This document shows, in pieces, positions 50,841 through 61,897 of a stretch of DNA of 64,000 nucleotides. Numbering within the stretch: position 1 is the stretch's first letter; every line of letters starts with the position of its first letter. A model generated the notes under the pieces. That model saw nothing but the letters and a program-made list of their open reading frames with translations, had not been told where the DNA came from and did no database searches. The stretch is from Raffaelea ambrosiae (taxonomy: Eukaryota; Ascomycota; Sordariomycetes; Ophiostomatales; Ophiostomataceae): the NCBI GenBank assembly GCA_002778195.1, contig PCDI01000002.1, positions 3,609,234 through 3,673,233 on the forward strand. Direction: 5' to 3'. The position numbers were made by a program, and so were the translations under genes.

Positions 50841-53247
50841 TCATGACAGCCCCAGTCCGACGACCGGGCCACTGGCTGACCTGTTGCCGCCCGTCGAGGC
50901 CTTGGCTGCTGGCTCGCTTCCCACCAGGTTGCGGAAGTCCAGGCCGACATCCGACAGCATGCGGGCGTGCTCCTGTGCCTGGTCCATGCACTTCTTCCAG
51001 GCCTCGCCGCCGTGCTCCGTGCTGCTCAGCTGTCGCGCCAGGATGAGGTTGAAGGCCTCGACCTCCTCCTTGGCCCATTTGACGCATGCGCTCATCATGA
51101 CCGGTGGAAAGCAGCTCTGGAAGCAGCTGACCGTGTTGCGGATGACGGAAAAGTAAACAAACGAGAGCTCCCAAATGTACAGGTGCAGGTCGCCTTGGAA
51201 GATGCATTGTCTGGGGGTAGGAGAGAGTTAGCAGTTCCTCCATGGACTAGAAAGGGGACCAGAAAGGGGGGGAAACCAGACTTTGGCTCTTGGACTTACC
51301 TCGACCGCTTTTGAATCATGCCGCTGCGTGCCTCCAGGTAGGCCTCGCGGGCCTGGTCCTCGAAGCCGAGCCGCGCCAGCCAGTTCACGTTCCGGCGTGT
51401 CTTGCGCTGCGCATTGTGGGTGTCGATGAGCTCGCGGATGACGAGGGCCGCCAGACGTGCGGACCGCTCCTGGACCTTGAACTCGATAAAGTCCTGGGCG
51501 ACGGCGTTGTTTTTCAGCCCGCGCGCCAGCGCCTGCATCTTCTCCACACGCGCCACCGACGGCTCAAACTGTTGCAGCGCTATGTCAATGTCGAGCTCGT
51601 CCATCTGGCTCTCCACCCACCGCAGGTTCTGCTGCTTGCCGTCCACCTCGATCAGCATGTCCTTGATATCCGAGAGCGTCTCCAGCAGCTCCGTCTTCTG
51701 TAGCAGGCCCGGATCGCGCGACGCAAAATAGTTGATCGTCTCCTTGGCCTTGTTGTTCGCCTCCATCTCGGACTGGATCCCCCGCCGCAGCTCTTCTACT
51801 ACTTTGCGGATGTTCAAAAGCAGCGCCGCCTTTTCTGGATCCTCGGGCTTCTCCGTCCGGTAGATGACCGTCTCCTGGCCCACACCGCGCACCATGATGG
51901 CGTCCGCCAGCTTGGACCGCCCTGTGCTGCTGCTGACGCCTGCGCCGTAGGGCCCCGATGCCGCCGACTCGCCCGATGAGCCGATCATGTCGATCACCTC
52001 AATGTCCAGGAGCGGCCAGCACCGGTCTGCCACCAGCTTCAGCATGGGACCCGTGCCGCTGCTGCCGGGCCCGTCCGTCTTGCGCTTCTTGCGCGATGCC
52101 ACCAGCAGGTGGTCGTTGAGCAGAAAGATTTGCATCGCCCGCCGGGATTTGTAGGTAGCGTTGTCCAGCTCGATCCACTGGCCTGCATTTTGCACCACGT
52201 GGCGACCCAGCGCCATGGGCAGGAATTTTTGCGAGCCCTCCACGTTCTTGTACAGCGCTTGCATCTGCGAGTTCCACAGCGCCGTCCGGTCTGCCACGGA
52301 GCTCCGCTTGTCCCGCTTGCTGAGACCCGTGGAGAACCCGGCTACATCCAAACCGCCGCCTGCTGCTGCTGCTGTTGCTGCCGAGGCAGCATCCGCGCCC
52401 TGGGTGGACGTGGACGAGGCCGAGCGGAGAGCGGTTGTGTTCGTCTTGAGCTCGGACATCAGGTTGCGCAGAGACCGCATCTCGCCCTTGAGCTTCTCGG
52501 CCTCCTTGCTGATCTTGATAAACTGTGTCCGGTTCTGGTAGATGTTCTGCTGCAGGTCTGCCGACGCCCGCGTCCGCAGCTTGCGCAGGGCCTGCTCGTA
52601 CACCCGGATGTCTTCTTCAGAGGCGTCGCTGAGCATAGCCGCGACGTACTGATCGGGGACCAGCTTGGGGTCGCGGAGAGACGACACATCGACTGGTATC
52701 GGTGCACTGCTGGCACCTCCACCGCCGCCGCCAAACCCGCCTCCTCCGGGAGCTCCGCCGCCGGGGCCGCCAGGTCCGCGCACTCTGTCGTCGCCACGCG
52801 AAGGCGGTGGGCCGCCGCCTTGTCTCCGGTCTTTCGTGGACGACTCGTACCGGTCGAATGAGGGGAGCGACGGAACGGGCGGGGCGAACTCGTTGCTGGG
52901 CAGGTCGTTGAGACGGGTTGAGTAGCGGCGTTTCACGTAATCTGAGGTCTGTAGGCAAGGGATGTTAGCCGGACACGGTATGCCATCGGGAGGCTCTCAG
53001 AATGTACAAGCCGTGTACAACTCACCTTGCTCCCGGTCTGTGGTGGTGGCCGTGGCCGAGGCGGCGCTCTCTGGGAGTCGGTGCTCGGTCTGGATCCGTT
53101 CGATGTGCGCGGCATGGCGCCTGGCATCGAGCCCGGCAGGCCATTGTTGGCGATGGGTGCTGAGATCTGCCGGGGTGCGCTGATGACGGGCCGGTTCTTC
53201 TTTCGGGTGCCGCTGCGCAGCGATATCTTGAGTCTCTCCTCTGACAT
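50841..53247 (-). CDS. exo84: EXO84, exocyst complex subunit
   Basis: Subunit of the octameric exocyst that tethers secretory vesicles at the hyphal tip plasma membrane. Exons 53026-53247, 51300-52948 and 50841-51210; junctions GTGAGT/CTACAG (phase 0) and GTAAGT/CCCCAG (phase 2); 746 residues. N-terminus MSEERLKISLRSGTRKK is followed by a disordered Pro/Arg/Gly-rich region. A coiled-coil vesicle-tethering helix comes next (DASEEDIRVYEQALRKLRTRASADLQQNIY, KISKEAEKLKGEMRSLRNLMSEL; about 175-270). A PH-like region starts at NSQMQALYKNVEGSQKFLP and VQNAGQWIELD, with MQIFLLNDHLLVASRKK (about 300-440). The C-terminal helical bundle reads LSDIKDMLIEVDGKQQNLRWVE and continues across intron 2 into QCIFQGDLHLYIWELSFVYF and VKWAKEEVEAFNLILARQL. 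Length is typical. It shares a 1.1-kb divergent promoter with TOM20. Confidence 0.94.
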
Positions 53248-54363
53248 GGCTGCTGTGGTGTTGTCGCCTCACTGTTTGCTTCTGCTGTATGTCCCCTGGG
53301 GTCCTTGGGGCCCCTGTGGTGTCGTCGTCCAAGAAGGCCGCACTGGCTCCTTGTTTTGGGAAAATGCAGCTGCCTTCTGGCCTTCTGGCCTTCTCGGGGG
53401 CGTATGCAACTAGGCCTTTCTGCAATCCGAGACGTTTGCTCGTGTTTGCTCGTGTCTGCTCGTGTCTGCTCGTGTCTGCTCGTGTCTATTCGTCGTCGCT
53501 GGGTGCGTCTGCGGCCGTTTTGGCGTCGATGCCGCAGAGTATGTTGGCTGCTTCCGTCGAGGTGCAGCACAATGCCACTGTTGTATGCCGGTCGCGGGTC
53601 GTATTAGCTTGGCTGACCTGGCCCATATCCTGCGACACTCTACGCAATGGTTCCGTCACGTGCAGCGCGGCGCATGGCAAGCTTGGGGCTGGTAGGGGGC
53701 AGTTCCAGTCGGGTGGCTCTGATTGGCCAATCACGCAATTGGGCTGGCAGCCCCTTCAGGACGAAGCTTGTGCTGCTGTGGCGTGGTGGCGGGTTGAAAG
53801 CAATAGCGGACAATCTGGTGTGGTCTTAGGCAAGCATTATCACTGGGTCGATTTAAATTTTTATGGCAGCCGCCCAGAGACAATTAGTGACTAGCAATAA
53901 TAGCGAACCAGGCCAAAAAAAAAAGGTGAAAAAAAAAAGACGAAAACGACGAACACTTTCAACGCACAACCAGCACTCCTCGAAAAGAGACTACGACGCT
54001 TCGACTCGACGCACGAGCTATTTGCACAACTCTCCAGCAGTGCTAGAGACACCAGAGAAGGGAGAGCGCCCGCACACAGCCGCTTTGTCGGAGAGAGAAA
54101 GAGAAGGCGACCGAGAGGAAAGACGCCGCCTGGTATCCGCAATTGTCGACCACTCGAATTTTCGCTTGCCGGCAACGCGACTGAATTTTTTTTGGGCATC
54201 GTTTCTTTTTTGGCACCGCCGACGACAGACCACACACCACACCCGCATCCGCACACGCCCCTCCGTCCCACGACCGCTGCACGGTTCGCCGCACGTCTGT
54301 TCCTCTGAGCTGGCCATTGTTTCTTTCCGAGCCGCCATATTTTCTATTTGTCGTCTGCCCATC
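53248..54363. other. Divergent promoter region, EXO84 / TOM20
   Basis: About 1.1 kb. A 10-bp tandem repeat lies at 53437-53490. CCAAT-like words (GGCCAATCA at about 53725-53733) fall midway. A/G-rich leader with A tracts (53912-53940) precedes TOM20. No gene. Confidence 0.6.
53437..53490. repeat. 10-bp tandem repeat TGCTCGTGTC, about five units
   Basis: Consecutive TGCTCGTGTC/T units, the last one degenerate, inside the EXO84-TOM20 divergent promoter. It could vary in copy number. Confidence 0.9.
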
Positions 54364-55149
54364 ATGTCACAGCAATCGTCCATTATTGCATCGGCATCCA
54401 TTGCTGCCGTTGCGACCGGTATTGTTGGTATGTGACCATCTGTTCTGGGCGGCGCTTGTCGCCTCCTGCTCCTCCTGCTGCTCTTGGTGCCGCCTCCGCC
54501 GCCCCCCCCATTGCTTTCTTGTGCCGCTGCTGACACCTCCCCCAGCCTACGCCCTCTACTTTGACCACCGCAGACGCACGCAGCCTGAGTTCCGCCGGCA
54601 GCTCCGGCGAAACGAGCGGCGGCAGGCCCGGGCCGAGAAGGAGCTCGCCCAGCAGGAGACTGTGAAGCAGCGCGAGGTCATCAAGCTGGCCGTCGACCTC
54701 GCCAAGGCAGAGGGGTTCCCCACGAGCGTCGAGGAGAAGGAGGCCTTCTTCCTGGAACAGGTGTCGCGCGGCGAGGCTCTGGCAGCGGATCGTAAGTTTC
54801 CCAAACGAGACATCTATGTGGACTGTTGCTTCGGGTGCACTGCTGACTCTTCTTCCCCTCCCCAACAGCCACCAAGGCCATCGAGTCCGCCCTCCACTTC
54901 TACAAGGCCCTCAAGGTCTACCCGACGCCCGGCGACCTGATACGCATCTATGACCAGACTGTGTCCAAGGTGAGAACCCATGCCGAGGGCATTGCACCAT
55001 GGCCGGCCTGCTGACCGTTGCTCTAGTCCATCCTCGACGTCCTGGCTGAGATGATCGCGTTCGACTCGGACCTCATCATCCGCGAACCCGAAGCTCCCAA
55101 CCCGCTCGACCCCTCCAACGGCATGATCCCCAGCGTCGGCCTCGACTAA
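54364..55149 (+). CDS. tom20: TOM20, mitochondrial import receptor subunit
   Basis: Outer-membrane receptor of the TOM complex that recognises presequences. Four exons: 54364-54427, 54546-54791, 54869-54969 and 55027-55149; introns with GTATGT, GTAAGT and GTGAGA donors and CAG/TAG acceptors; 177 residues. The N-terminal anchor is MSQQSSIIASASIAAVATGIVG, then AYALYFDHRRRTQPEFRRQL, the classic Tom20 membrane-to-cytosol transition with its Arg-rich stop. A charged linker (RRNERRQARAEKELAQQETVKQ; helix) follows, then FPTSVEEKEAFFLEQVSRGEAL and ALHFYKALKVYPTPGDLIRIYDQTV (the TPR-like presequence-binding fold). The acidic C-terminus reads IIREPEAPNPLDP. Length is close to the Neurospora protein. 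All codon phases agree. Confidence 0.95.
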
Positions 55150-56188
55150 ACGCTGAGCAAAACAAAACAAGCAAAAAAAAGTAGCAGAGTTGTCGCGCGA
55201 CGTCCTCTTCTTCTTCTTCTTCACCCCTCACTTGACTCTCTGGCTATCTTTTTCGCCCCCCTCCACGCTCTTTCTCCTCTGCTCCGTCTTCCTCGTCTTC
55301 TATCTCTCTTTCTCTCTGTTCCTCCCTCACGACTTGTTCTCGTTTACGATCCGAAATGAAAACCCACACCTGGCCAACCTCGATATGACACGAAGCTGTT
55401 GGCTAGCTCCATCCAGCTATTTCTTCCTTTGCCGTCGTTTTTTCCACCAACATGCGTCGTCTTGAACGACCACCCCTCCACTCCTCATACTCTGCTATGT
55501 TTTAATCCCTTGATACATATAAAAAAAAATACTCGCACTTTTGCTTTAGTTGTTTCGTCCGCCAGCGCCGACTACCAGAAGCCCTCCCTAAAAAAAGCGA
55601 AAAAAAAATACGAACAGGACATCCGTGGTCCAGTCACGAATTTGGAGGGCAACGGGAGAGAAAAAGAGAAGAGAAAAGCTAGGGCCGGGAAAAAACAAAG
55701 GAGGGCGGGGGAGACAAAGGACAACAAGATGCTCTCAGCAAGCCATCATTGTCCAATTGTCTCCCTCTTTCTTTTTTTCGTTGTAAGCTGTGCTTTTGTT
55801 ATTTCCCACCACCGCCACCACCCGCCGAATGATGATCGATGGCTTTATGTTTATTTTTTTTGGAGAACCAGGTGCATGGAAGCGGGTATTTAGAAGGAAA
55901 CAGAGCAAACAAACAAAACAAAACATATTAAATTATTCGACGTTTCGCCACCATTTGTTATTGTGTTGTTGTGTTGTTGTGTTGTGTTTGTATCATGTCT
56001 GGACAGCAATTGTTTTCTGGACACAGCCTTTTTATTCGTCATGAAATAATAGCTAACGTTTTCTTTTTCCCTTATCCAATATACCTACCCCCTTTTCTGA
56101 TATGACACCAAGTAAATATGAAAGAGAAAACCTCACCATTCCCAGCACGGCCGAACCAAACGCCTTCTCCGATTCATCCCCCCGCCCT
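55150..56188. other. Intergenic between convergent TOM20 and TYW1
   Basis: About 1 kb of CT-rich then AT-rich 3' flanks. Contains GTTGT repeats (55965-55990). No gene. Confidence 0.6.
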
Positions 56189-58764
56189 CTACTTTGCCGC
56201 AATTGGCCGCCCCTTGCGGTCCACCCGCTGGTCCCGCGGATCAAACCCGCCGTTGCCCCAGTTCGCCCACTCCGGCGTCGGCGGTCCCATGTAGTCCTCC
56301 GGCGTAAAGTCTCCGTCGGGCCCCTTCTCCCGCAGCAGCGCAAAGAACTTGTCGTAGTCGATCAGCGTGTGCCACCGGCCGTCCACCCTGAACCGCTCGC
56401 TCGCAATCAGGACGCAGCAGCTGTGCGCGTGCTCGGCGGCCAGGCCGTACCGGAGGCCGCGGCCCTGCAGCTCCGCCTCGAGGGCGACGACAAACTCCTG
56501 GACCTCGTGGTAAAACGGCACGTTGGCCATGGTCAGGCCGACGCCCGCCGACGTCGACGTGCCGCAGTACGTCACGCCCTTGATCTCGATGAAGCACGGC
56601 AGCGCCTTCTCGACCAGGTCCGCGTAGCCGCGCACCTCGTCCTCGATGTTGAACCCCTTGACGAGGGTCAGCCGGAAGACGGTGCGCTGCCGGAACCGGC
56701 GCTCGCGCAGAATCTCGAGGCACCGCTGGAAGCGCTCCCAGAAGTCGCGGTGCAGCGGGCGGTCGATCTTGCGCAGCGCATCCCGGTTGGTCGCGTCAAT
56801 CGAGACGTACAGCTGCGTGACGTGCTGCAGCGCCGCCAGCTGGTCCGGGTGCTGCGCGTTGCACACGAGGAACGACGAGATGTTGTCCGCGTGCAGCATG
56901 CCCAGGAACTCGTTGATGTGCGGGTAGAAGATGGGCTCGCCCACCAGCGACAGCGCGCAGTGGCGGATCTGCATGGCCTCGGCGAACCGCTCGGCGCGGA
57001 CGCCGGGCACGCCGCGCAGGTTCTTGATCTTGCTGTAGTGGTTGGCCTTGACGCCCTTGAAGATGAGCTCGGGCGGGTCGACCACCCACCGCCACGTCGT
57101 GCCCACCGGGTTGGTGCCGTGCCGCCAGCAGAACACGCACTTGTTGGAGCACGACAGCGACGGCGTCGTCTCCATGCACTGGTGCGAGTTGATGCCGTAG
57201 AAGGAAAACTTGTAGCACGAGCCGCGGCCGCGCAGCGCCGACTTGGTCCACCGGCAAATCTTGACGCCCGAGTGCGAGCCCACAATGGCATAGCCCTGCT
57301 TCGTCAGAGACTTGTACGTCGGCGTGTTCTTGGCCACCATTTCCTTGACAACCGGTGGTGGTGCGGCAGACGTCCGTCCTCCTGCGCCGCGGCGCTGTTT
57401 TCCTTCTTTGCCATTGGCGCCGTAGGCTGTAAAGTCGACAGCAATGGGAGCCGTCAATGTCTTGCCGTTGCCGTTGCCATTGGCGTTGCCATTGCCGTTT
57501 CCATTGGCCTGTGGTCCTCGTTCATCTTGCGAATCGCGGAGAATCCGGCCCAAATCCTCGACATCGTCAATGGTGCCCGCTTTCTTGAGCCGCTTCATAT
57601 TCCCATTGGCAGCACCGTTGTCGCCAAACAAGACCTCGTCATCCTCATACTCGCCATCATCGTCACCATCCTCGGCTTCTTCGTCGTCGCTCTCGACAGG
57701 GTCGCCCGAGCCCCGGATGCCTTCTCCCAGGCTTCCTGTTCGCGCCAACAACTCGAGGACGTCCTCCACACCATCGGACCATTCTGCCAGGCGCAGTGCG
57801 ACATCCGTCTTGGTGTCACCGCAACCAAGGGGGAAAGCACGCTTGCGACCGGTCAGTTTGGCCATCCACTTATCGATTTCCTTGGCCTGGAAGCAGAAGC
57901 CTTCCGCCTCGGTGGGCCAGCCCTCCTTGTCGCCCAAGCCGAAGACAGAGTAGCCGAGAAGACCAGACAGCGACGCCGTGTCAATGCGGAAGTCGTTGTG
58001 CGTCTCCTTGAGGTGTTCAAGGAAGGTGTCATTGATCGAGTCGATGTTGTAGCTTGGGATCAGGAAGAGGTAGAAGAGGTCGGTTGGGCCCGAGCCCGTG
58101 TTGGCGTCGCCCCCAGCTTGCTTCGACGGCGGCGTAATAAAGTACTCGTCCAGGTCCACCTCGGCAATGTCCAGCACTTCGGGGGCTGCAAAGACTTGTC
58201 CTGGCAGCTTGCGCGCGTCCAGGGCCTCGCCCAGCTTCTGCGCATAGTCGCGGACGATCTTGGCCGTGGCCCCAGTCAAAGAGGAGTAGAAGACGAGCGT
58301 CTGAATTCTCGTGGGCAGTCTTGTAGCCGCTCCATTTCCGTTCGTTTGCTTGTGGAGTTCGCCCTTGATCCTGCGTGGCCCTGCTGCAGCCGCAACAGCC
58401 TTTGCAGCATGGCCATTTTGTCCATTGGGCACGCCCACAGCCTTGCTTGTCGCATCCTTTCCGTTTGCAAGCTCCTTGTCGGACTTATCCTTCGTCTCGT
58501 AGATCTTGGGAAAAACAAGCAGACCGTCCCGGTCTTCTTCCTTTTCGGTCAGGTGGAGGTATATCCGCAGGGCCACTAGGGCTGTGAAGACTGTCAAAAT
58601 GATAGGAATGCGGTACTCGTGCCATGCGTCGGTGGCAGCTGGGTCGTTGTTAGCTGGACAAGCCTCGCAAATCGTTGATAATTGGCAAATTCGGGAGCTC
58701 TGCAAGACTTACCAGCCGCCATATGGCGCAGGGTCGGGCTCGATGCCCAGAGTGTTGACAGCAT
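56189..58764 (-). CDS. tyw1: TYW1, S-adenosylmethionine-dependent tRNA 4-demethylwyosine synthase
   Basis: Radical-SAM enzyme making the tricyclic core of wybutosine at G37 of tRNA-Phe. Two exons: 58713-58764 (MLSTLWASSPTLRHMAA) and 56189-58638; the intron has a GTAAGT donor, a perfect GCTAAC branch site and a CCCAG acceptor, phase 1; 833 residues. An N-terminal hydrophobic helix (IPIILTVFTALVALRIYLHL, about 28-47) fits the ER-facing anchor known for yeast TYW1. A flavodoxin/FMN domain (about 130-250: LVFYSSLTGATAKIV, YSVFGLGDKEGWPTEA) is followed by an acidic/Asn-Gly linker. The radical SAM domain (about 500-800) shows CSNKCVFCWRHG (CxxxCxxC), RHCALSLVGEPIFYP, VSIDATNRDALRKIDRP, RLTLVKGFNIEDE and IEIKGVTYCGTS. 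A downstream ATG at 58705 would lie inside the intron and is not used. Confidence 0.95.
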
Positions 58765-59315
58765 GGTGTTGTGGTCACCCCGTGCACGTACAGCCTGTCC
58801 CAAATGGCCAAAATGTGAAGCTAAAAGGCCAATTCTTTTTTTATGCGCAGGGAAATTTTAAAGCTGCAACCCCGCGGAAACGTTCATAGTCTCTGGTCTA
58901 TCGCCGCCAACTTAGTAATTCATAGGCTGTCAATCGCCGACAGGCCAGCCAGTCACAGTGCAATTATTTTAGGGCAGTGCCAAATGGGTGCCGCTAAATC
59001 TGTGGAACTAGTCAATTCAAGTGCCGCAGCGTTGATACCATCCGGCTGAGACACGTCGCCAACTTCCGTTGCGGCACAGCATATGCAAAATGCAAGAAGT
59101 AGACTTCTTGTCTATAAAAACAGAGTAGAGCCCACTCTATCTGTTCGGACACTACTCGTAGTCATCTACCTTGACGGGGCCCCTTTTGATGTTGAATTCC
59201 AAAATGCAATATTCTTGCTCACCAATTTTTACGCAAATGCTGTTTCTCTGTTATGCTGCTGTTGGTTGGATGAATGCTTCCCTTCCTTTTTGGCTTTCAC
59301 CTGTATTAATGCTCG
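58765..59315. other. Intergenic: TYW1 promoter and SSU1 3' flank
   Basis: About 0.55 kb. No gene or repeat of note; the TYW1 promoter lacks a clear TATA word close to the start. Confidence 0.55.
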
Positions 59316-61077
59316 TCAGACTGTCCGGTCGCTACCCGCCTGTGTCGTCTTGGGACGCAGGTCTTTCAAGCAGGGGGCATGGAATATGTCGCCCGTAATG
59401 GCCAGGCGCATGGTCTTGAAGGTCACGACCATCCACAGCAGGAGGACACAGAGCGAGAAGAACTGCAAAAGACGGATGATCAGTATGTTTTTAATAAGAA
59501 GAACACAAGCTTGGGGAGGTTTTACGTGGCACTCACCGTGGTGAGCACTTTGAAAAATGTGCTTGACAACTCCTGGGCCATCAGGCCCGTGCAAGTGGTG
59601 AACACGCCCAGCGGGAAAGTGAACCCCCACCAGCCCATGTTGAAGGGGAACGACTTGGTCGTCATGATGGAGAAGACGGCAAAGGCCAGCCAGCCGACGG
59701 CGGCACCCCACATGGCAAAGGCGGCCAAGATGCCTAGCATGTACAGCACCACGCCGCCGTTCATGGCGCTGGCCGCAAGAGCGGCGCCGCTGGCAGACTT
59801 GCTGAGTTCGTCGCCGTTGAAGGCGCCGGTGACGGGCAGCAGATTTATGGCGACCTTGCCCAGCTGCTGGATGCCAAAGCCGCCTTGGCCCAGGGGGCCG
59901 ATGGGCAGAAAGACGGAGACGATGACCTCGCGCGGCGGCAGGTCGTGGATTTGCAAGCGCAAAAAGTAAATGGTCATTATGAAGAACGAGAAGGCTTGGC
60001 CCAGTCCCCAGAGGATGTACGACACCACCAGCGTGGTGATGGCATAGTCGTGGTTGGGCAGGACCTCGGCGACGATGCCGCCCGAAGCCGAGGCAACGAC
60101 CACGGGCACCACTGGCAGGAGCAGAGCAGCTGTCATATTACGCAGCTGGTTCTTGTGGTGGTGGACACTGGAAGAGGGAGAGGACAAGATGTTAGCCAGA
60201 AAGCTCTGCTGGATTTTGATTGACTTTTTTATTTCAAACTCTGATGGGTTTATACATCGAGAGATATGTGGCGGCACGTACACAATGAATGGGATCACCA
60301 GAGCGCAAGCGCACGATACGACAGCGTCGACCCACCACAGAGCCCACGCAACGTAGATGACCCAGTTGCCCCAAGGCTTACACGCAAACACGATCATGTT
60401 AATAATGGCTGGCAAGGTCAGTCATGGTCCATGCTGGTGACGGGGGGCGAGAAAGGTTTCTAGCCCGCGAAGAAGGGGCGCTGGCACTCACTTGCAAAGC
60501 CCATAGGAATACAGCCAAGGAAGAGGGACTGGGCTGGGTGCTTGATCATGACGGTCCATATCTCTGGATAGAGTATATACCGCGCTAGTGTGATACCGGC
60601 AAAGACTGCGAAGAGAAGAACGTTGAGACCAAAGATGCCGTAAGAGATGTATCGGAGCCAGGCTCCATTATACGGGAGGTTGTGGAGGAGAATCGACACG
60701 ATGCCTGTGCCCATGTTGACGGAGAACCATCTGGCATGTTAGTGGGAGGAACGGGCGCGGAGCGGGAGAACACGGGGCAGGACTTACGATGGCGTAAAGT
60801 TGCGGACGATGCGTCGCCAGCCAGTGTCCTCTTTGTTCGGGGGGCCGCTCGCGCTTGGCACAGTGGCCTGGTTGCCTGGTTCATTCTTAATTTCCGTTGT
60901 ATGTCTGTTCAGGCCGTCTGTCGGAAGTGTTTCCAGTGGTATGGTATTGCTGCTGGTGCTGCCGTTGTCTGGCATCTCTATGCTCTGGCCCTCCAGCGTC
61001 TCTGGTGGCTGTGCTCCCGGCAAGTGAAGCGAGAATCTCCGGGAGTGATGTGTGGTGGTCGTGGTCAAGGTCGACAT
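59316..61077 (-). CDS. SSU1-like sulfite efflux pump (TDT / SLAC1-type transporter)
   Basis: Plasma-membrane exporter of sulfite. Five exons: 60788-61077, 60492-60730, 60282-60408, 59537-60167 and 59316-59462; phases agree; 477 residues. The cytosolic N-terminus (about 1-95) is polar. The transporter core starts RIVRNFTPSWFSVNMGTGIVSILLHNLPY, the family-defining first helix. It continues with GLNVLLFAVFAGITLARY, FLGCIPMGFATIINMIVFAC, WVIYVAWALWWVDAVVSCAC, MTAALLLPVVPVVVASASGG, TTLVVSYILWGLGQAFSFFI, PPREVIVSVFLPIGPLGQGGFG and SFPFNMGWWGFTFPLGVFTT, about ten helices in all. PxxxGGGxxG-type spacing and GWWGFTFP mark the TDT family, and the strong resemblance to SSU1 rather than Mae1 malate permease comes from NMGTGIVSILLHNLPY. 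It is divergent to the cysteine dioxygenase gene. Confidence 0.92.
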
Positions 61078-61353
61078 GTTGGCTAGGAAGGTATGAAGGA
61101 CGACACAGAAGGTATGGATGGGTAAAGGGCGATAGGCGCCACTGGACTACAACAAAAAAAAATAGGAATCCAGAAAAGAGGAAGGAAGGTAAAGCGACAC
61201 CGGTAATGTTATAGTATGTGAGCAAAAAAGCAGCCTGATCTTTCGATGCTACGATACCACTTTGTCGGCTGCGTCTTTCAGGGCCTTTGAATGACTGACT
61301 GGAAATGGAACACCAAAGTTTCCTTCTCTTCATGCTGCTCCTTCCCCTCACAT

Positions 61354-61361
61354 TATTTATA
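61354..61361 (-). promoter_or_regulatory. TATA-box candidate for the SSU1-like gene
   Basis: Minus-strand TATAAATA lies 277 bp upstream of the ATG at 61077. A strict TATA word is consistent with an inducible gene. Confidence 0.5.
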
Positions 61362-61830
61362 CCAGCCAGCAAAGGGCCCGGGGAAATTCCCGGATTTCGT
61401 TTTCTTCTGGTACATGCAGGCGGGCTGAGTCACAGTTCAAATAATGAGAAAATACGACAGCCCGAGGCGCTGGTGTCCCGGGGGCCGTACAGCCAAGCCT
61501 CGTGAAGCTTTCGTGTTAGAACCCTGCAAGGTCGGGCCTCGCTCACCGTCTGCCGTCAACGGTAGGATGCGCTGACGGCTATCGGTGCCGCTCTACATGG
61601 CTGGTGCCGCCTGGGGAACCGGCAAGTTGGCGATTTTCCAGGCTTCTGGGAACGTTTTCAGCTTAGCACGAGGGGAAGTGCGGGTGGTCGCCACTAACAA
61701 GTGGGTCCGAAAGACGTCTTAGTTGAGAGTTTACTGGGTGGCCTTCTGATTTCCGAGGAATCAAAATTCGGGCATCCAGCATTCTCATCCGCTGGAGAAG
61801 TTACGTCACAAGAACGGAGGAGATTCTAAT

Positions 61831-61897
61831 GTTTTTGTTTTGTTTTTGTTTTTGTTTTTGTTTTTGTTTTTGTTTTTGTTTTGTTTTTGTTCTTGTT
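61831..61897. repeat. (GTTTTT)n / (GTTTT) microsatellite
   Basis: About eleven GTTTTT-like units in the SSU1-cysteine dioxygenase spacer; strongly asymmetric T/G strand. Confidence 0.9.

Noticed and set aside
56102..58579. 825-codon plus-strand frame opposite TYW1
   Set aside because: Antisense shadow; TYW1 motifs are unequivocal on the minus strand.
58594..58803. ATG at 58705 as the TYW1 start
   Set aside because: It lies within an intron that has a GTAAGT donor, a GCTAAC branch site and a CAG acceptor; the upstream exon MLSTLWASSPTL joins in phase.
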